DNA from: Acetobacter sp. CAG:977
GTDB taxonomy: Bacteria > Pseudomonadota > Alphaproteobacteria > CAAGCB01 > CAG-977
Assembly: GCA_000434295.1 (NCBI GenBank)
Contig: HF994907.1
Span: 14,238 to 29,198 of the forward strand
Direction of reading: 5' to 3'
Length of the DNA stretch: 14,961 bases
The notes beneath the pieces are model-generated. The model was given only the letters and a program-made list of their open reading frames with translations. It did no database searches and was not told the origin of the DNA. The position numbers and the translations under genes were made by a program. Below are positions 14,718-14,961 of the stretch, piece after piece. Positions within the stretch are counted from its first letter, which is position 1; each line of letters begins with the position of its first letter.

Positions 14718-14813
14718 TTTCGGCGCCTTCGGCTAAGCTTTCGTGCGCGTTCAACCCTGTTTTTATGACAAGATTCCCGTTTTTTGAAACGGGCTTACGG
14801 AGTTTTATATTTA
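14528..14813 (+). promoter_or_regulatory. Inferred 5' leader of rne
   Basis: This stretch carries no convincing plus-strand gene. A 57-codon ATG frame at 14517-14690 overlaps the candidate -10 box and has no ribosome binding site. The left half is GC-rich and the right half AT-rich. A long leader would suit rne, whose E. coli homologue has a leader of about 360 nt used for autoregulation. The extent here depends on which promoter is real. The left part overlaps the possible minus-strand small gene. Confidence 0.35.
14776..14793 (+). promoter_or_regulatory. Hairpin just upstream of the rne ribosome binding site
   Basis: CCCGTTT (14776-14782) pairs perfectly with AAACGGG (14787-14793) around a TTTG loop. 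It ends four bases before the Shine-Dalgarno ACGGAG (14797-14802) and 20 nt before the ATG. There is no U run after it, so it is not a standard terminator. It could be an RNase E-sensing or translation-modulating structure. Confidence 0.55.
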
Positions 14814-14961
14814 ATGGTCAAAAAAATGCTGATCGACGCGTCTCATTCCGAAGAAATGAGAGTAGCCGTCGTCGACGGGACGCGTCTGGATGAACTTGAT
14901 ATCGAGACGTCCACCAAAAAACAGTTAAAAGGGAACATTTATTTAGCCAAAGTCGCTCGCG
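14814..14961 (+). CDS. rne: Ribonuclease E, N-terminal end (partial)
   Basis: The first 49 codons of a gene running off the right edge. MVKKMLIDASHSEEMRV, VVDGTRLDELDIET and QLKGNIYLAKVAR align with the RNase E/G N-terminus (E. coli MKRMLINATQQEELRVALVDG), ahead of the S1 domain. The KQLKGNIYLAKV wording and the position opposite amiC favour RNase E over RNase G. The known role is endonucleolytic mRNA decay and rRNA/tRNA processing as the degradosome core. ATG 14814 is chosen because ACGGAG lies 11 bases upstream and homology begins there; an in-frame ATG four codons later is less likely. Catalytic and scaffold regions are outside the window. Confidence 0.9.
   Translation, partial: MVKKMLIDASHSEEMRVAVVDGTRLDELDIETSTKKQLKGNIYLAKVAR

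Noticed and set aside
13853..14893. A 346-codon plus-strand open frame spanning the 5' part of amiC and the intergenic region
   Set aside because: It is antisense to amiC, whose amidase and AMIN motifs are complete, and it runs into the real rne start in another frame. The translation is low-complexity (F, R, D rich) with no ribosome binding site.

Overview
The window reads as chromosome of a motile, mid-GC Alphaproteobacterium. The main support is an rne gene transcribed away from an amiC-mrcA-prfB block, an order typical of that class, together with alphaproteobacterial-looking YejABEF, RmuC and RNase E sequences. I cannot fix the genus. An uncultured Rhodospirillales-like or host-associated lineage is possible, but this is inference. 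There is no tRNA, rRNA, insertion sequence, phage gene or CRISPR array.

Left part (1-4872, plus strand): a tightly packed operon holds the 3' end of yejA, then yejB, yejE and yejF (an inner-membrane oligopeptide ABC importer), then fliN (flagellar switch C-ring). Every junction overlaps or lies within 1 nt, and the run ends in a bidirectional terminator at 4842-4872.

Middle (4878-6474, minus strand): two secreted cysteine-rich proteins, one of 99 aa and one of 391 aa, share a C-terminal six-cysteine domain with near-identical cysteine spacing. I do not recognise the domain. The larger gene has a good sigma70-like promoter, three TATGGC repeats at exact 11-bp period just upstream of its -35 box, codon choices unlike its neighbours and a strong terminator. 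It looks like an abundant regulated surface or secreted protein and is the most novel part of the window.

Right part (6684-14440, minus strand): amiC (septal peptidoglycan amidase) and mrcA (PBP1A) are followed by prfB, which carries a classical +1 programmed frameshift. A lipoprotein gene overlaps the end of prfB, and an alpha/beta hydrolase and rmuC follow at very short spacing. A promoter lies directly upstream of mrcA. Cell-wall synthesis and remodelling, translation termination and DNA maintenance are therefore probably co-transcribed at least in part.

Right edge (14441-14961): a 373-nt divergent region separates amiC from rne. It holds interleaved candidate promoters, a hairpin just before the rne ribosome binding site, and a coding-like antisense stretch that could be a frameshifted small gene. 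The window ends inside rne.
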